A stretch of 7,227 nucleotides of DNA from positions 1 to 7,227 of the forward strand of contig CALCBL010000418.1 in the NCBI GenBank assembly GCA_937897495.1, read 5' to 3'. This DNA comes from an uncultured Burkholderiales bacterium. Lineage in GTDB: Bacteria; Pseudomonadota; Gammaproteobacteria; Burkholderiales; Burkholderiaceae_C. The notes beneath the pieces are model-generated. The model worked only from the letters and a program-made list of their open reading frames with translations, searched no databases and was not told the origin of the DNA. Shown here one piece after another: positions 6,980 through 7,227 of the stretch (the first letter of the stretch is position 1; each line of letters starts with the position of its first letter). The position numbers and the translations under genes were made by a program.

Positions 6980-6999
6980 TTGTGACTTTCACAAAGTCA
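6980..6999. promoter_or_regulatory. Two overlapping inverted repeats in the divergent BI-1/GlcG-like promoter region
   Basis: TTGTGA-CTT-TCACAA (6980-6994) overlaps TGACTTT-CAC-AAAGTCA (6983-6999); both are perfect with a 3-base centre. They lie about 100 bases upstream of the BI-1 start and about 57 bases upstream of the GlcG-like start, a suitable place for a regulator. The rest of this 174-base region is fairly AT-rich. It includes TATGCT at 7020-7025, a possible -10 for the plus-strand gene, without a clear -35. Confidence 0.35.
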
Positions 7000-7055
7000 A
7001 TGCCAAGCTCAGGCTGCGGTATGCTTATTGTTCAATTTTTTACCCACAAAGCCCT

Positions 7056-7227
7056 ATGAAAACTCAATCTACCCTCGAATTGTCCGATGTTCAAGCCATT
7101 GCCGCAGCTGCGCAAGCAGAAGCGCAGAAAAATAAGTGGGCCGTGAGCATTGCCATTGTGGATGCAGGCGGTCATTTGTTGCATTTCCAGCGTTTGGATG
7201 GTGCAGCACCTATTTCTTCCCACATTG
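7056..7227 (+). CDS. GlcG/HbpS-family (heme-binding, former DUF336) protein, 3' end outside window
   Basis: Only the first 57 codons are visible. The sequence VSIAIVDAGGHLLHFQRLDGA (residues 30-50) matches the family hallmark, in which a strand carrying VDAGG is followed by a second strand and R(L/M)DGA. Before it, LELSDVQAIAAAAQAEAQKN (7-26) forms the expected first helix. Family members are small proteins of about 130-150 residues; HbpS of Streptomyces binds heme, and GlcG is encoded with glycolate oxidase genes. The start at 7056 has only a weak AAAG upstream and no good alternative in-frame start. No signal peptide is seen, so a cytoplasmic protein is likely unless a longer form exists. 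It diverges from the BI-1 family gene. Heme binding and any role in glycolate metabolism cannot be judged from this fragment. Confidence 0.82.
   Translation, partial: MKTQSTLELSDVQAIAAAAQAEAQKNKWAVSIAIVDAGGHLLHFQRLDGAAPISSHI

Noticed and set aside
6882..6992. 37-residue N-terminal extension of the BI-1 family protein
   Set aside because: It would place the AGGAG site inside the gene, and the extension is not hydrophobic or family-like.

Overview
The window looks like chromosomal core DNA from a betaproteobacterium, most likely order Burkholderiales and perhaps Comamonadaceae. This placement is inferred from moderately high GC, the style of the proteins (for example a quinone oxidoreductase starting MHAWLCENP and an RlmD with a long Fe-S loop) and the gene order surE-pcm-nlpD-rlmD. 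I see no mobile element, CRISPR array, tRNA or rRNA. Every gene belongs to a recognisable family, and I found no convincing undescribed multi-gene system.

Layout from left to right. Positions 1-1094 (+) hold the C-terminal part of an S9-family serine peptidase, cut by the window edge. A short convergent gap with a stem-loop separates it from a minus-strand, zinc-independent quinone oxidoreductase-like gene (1145-2119). A 102-base divergent region follows, containing a candidate surE promoter and a cluster of CAAGCCA/TGGCTTG elements. Next is a compact plus-strand operon: surE (2222-2986), pcm (2986-3735), nlpD (3746-4687) and rlmD (4684-6120). Its junctions are a TGATG overlap, a 10-base gap and an ATGA overlap. 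A perfect 15-bp hairpin at 6126-6159 closes it and also serves the convergent minus-strand Bax inhibitor-1/YccA-family membrane protein gene (6183-6881). A 174-base divergent region with overlapping inverted repeats leads to the start of a GlcG/HbpS-family gene (7056 onward, cut by the window end).

The operon groups stress-survival and housekeeping functions. SurE removes phosphate from nucleotides, Pcm repairs isoaspartyl damage in proteins, NlpD is an outer-membrane lipoprotein expected to activate cell-wall amidases at division, and RlmD methylates 23S rRNA. In many gamma- and betaproteobacteria rpoS lies directly downstream of nlpD. Here nlpD overlaps rlmD by four bases, so rpoS is not at this locus. 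That is the most notable observation in the window.

The start codons of four genes (oxidoreductase, pcm, nlpD, BI-1) were set by visible Shine-Dalgarno sequences rather than by the longest open frame. The rlmD start has no such site and probably depends on translational coupling.
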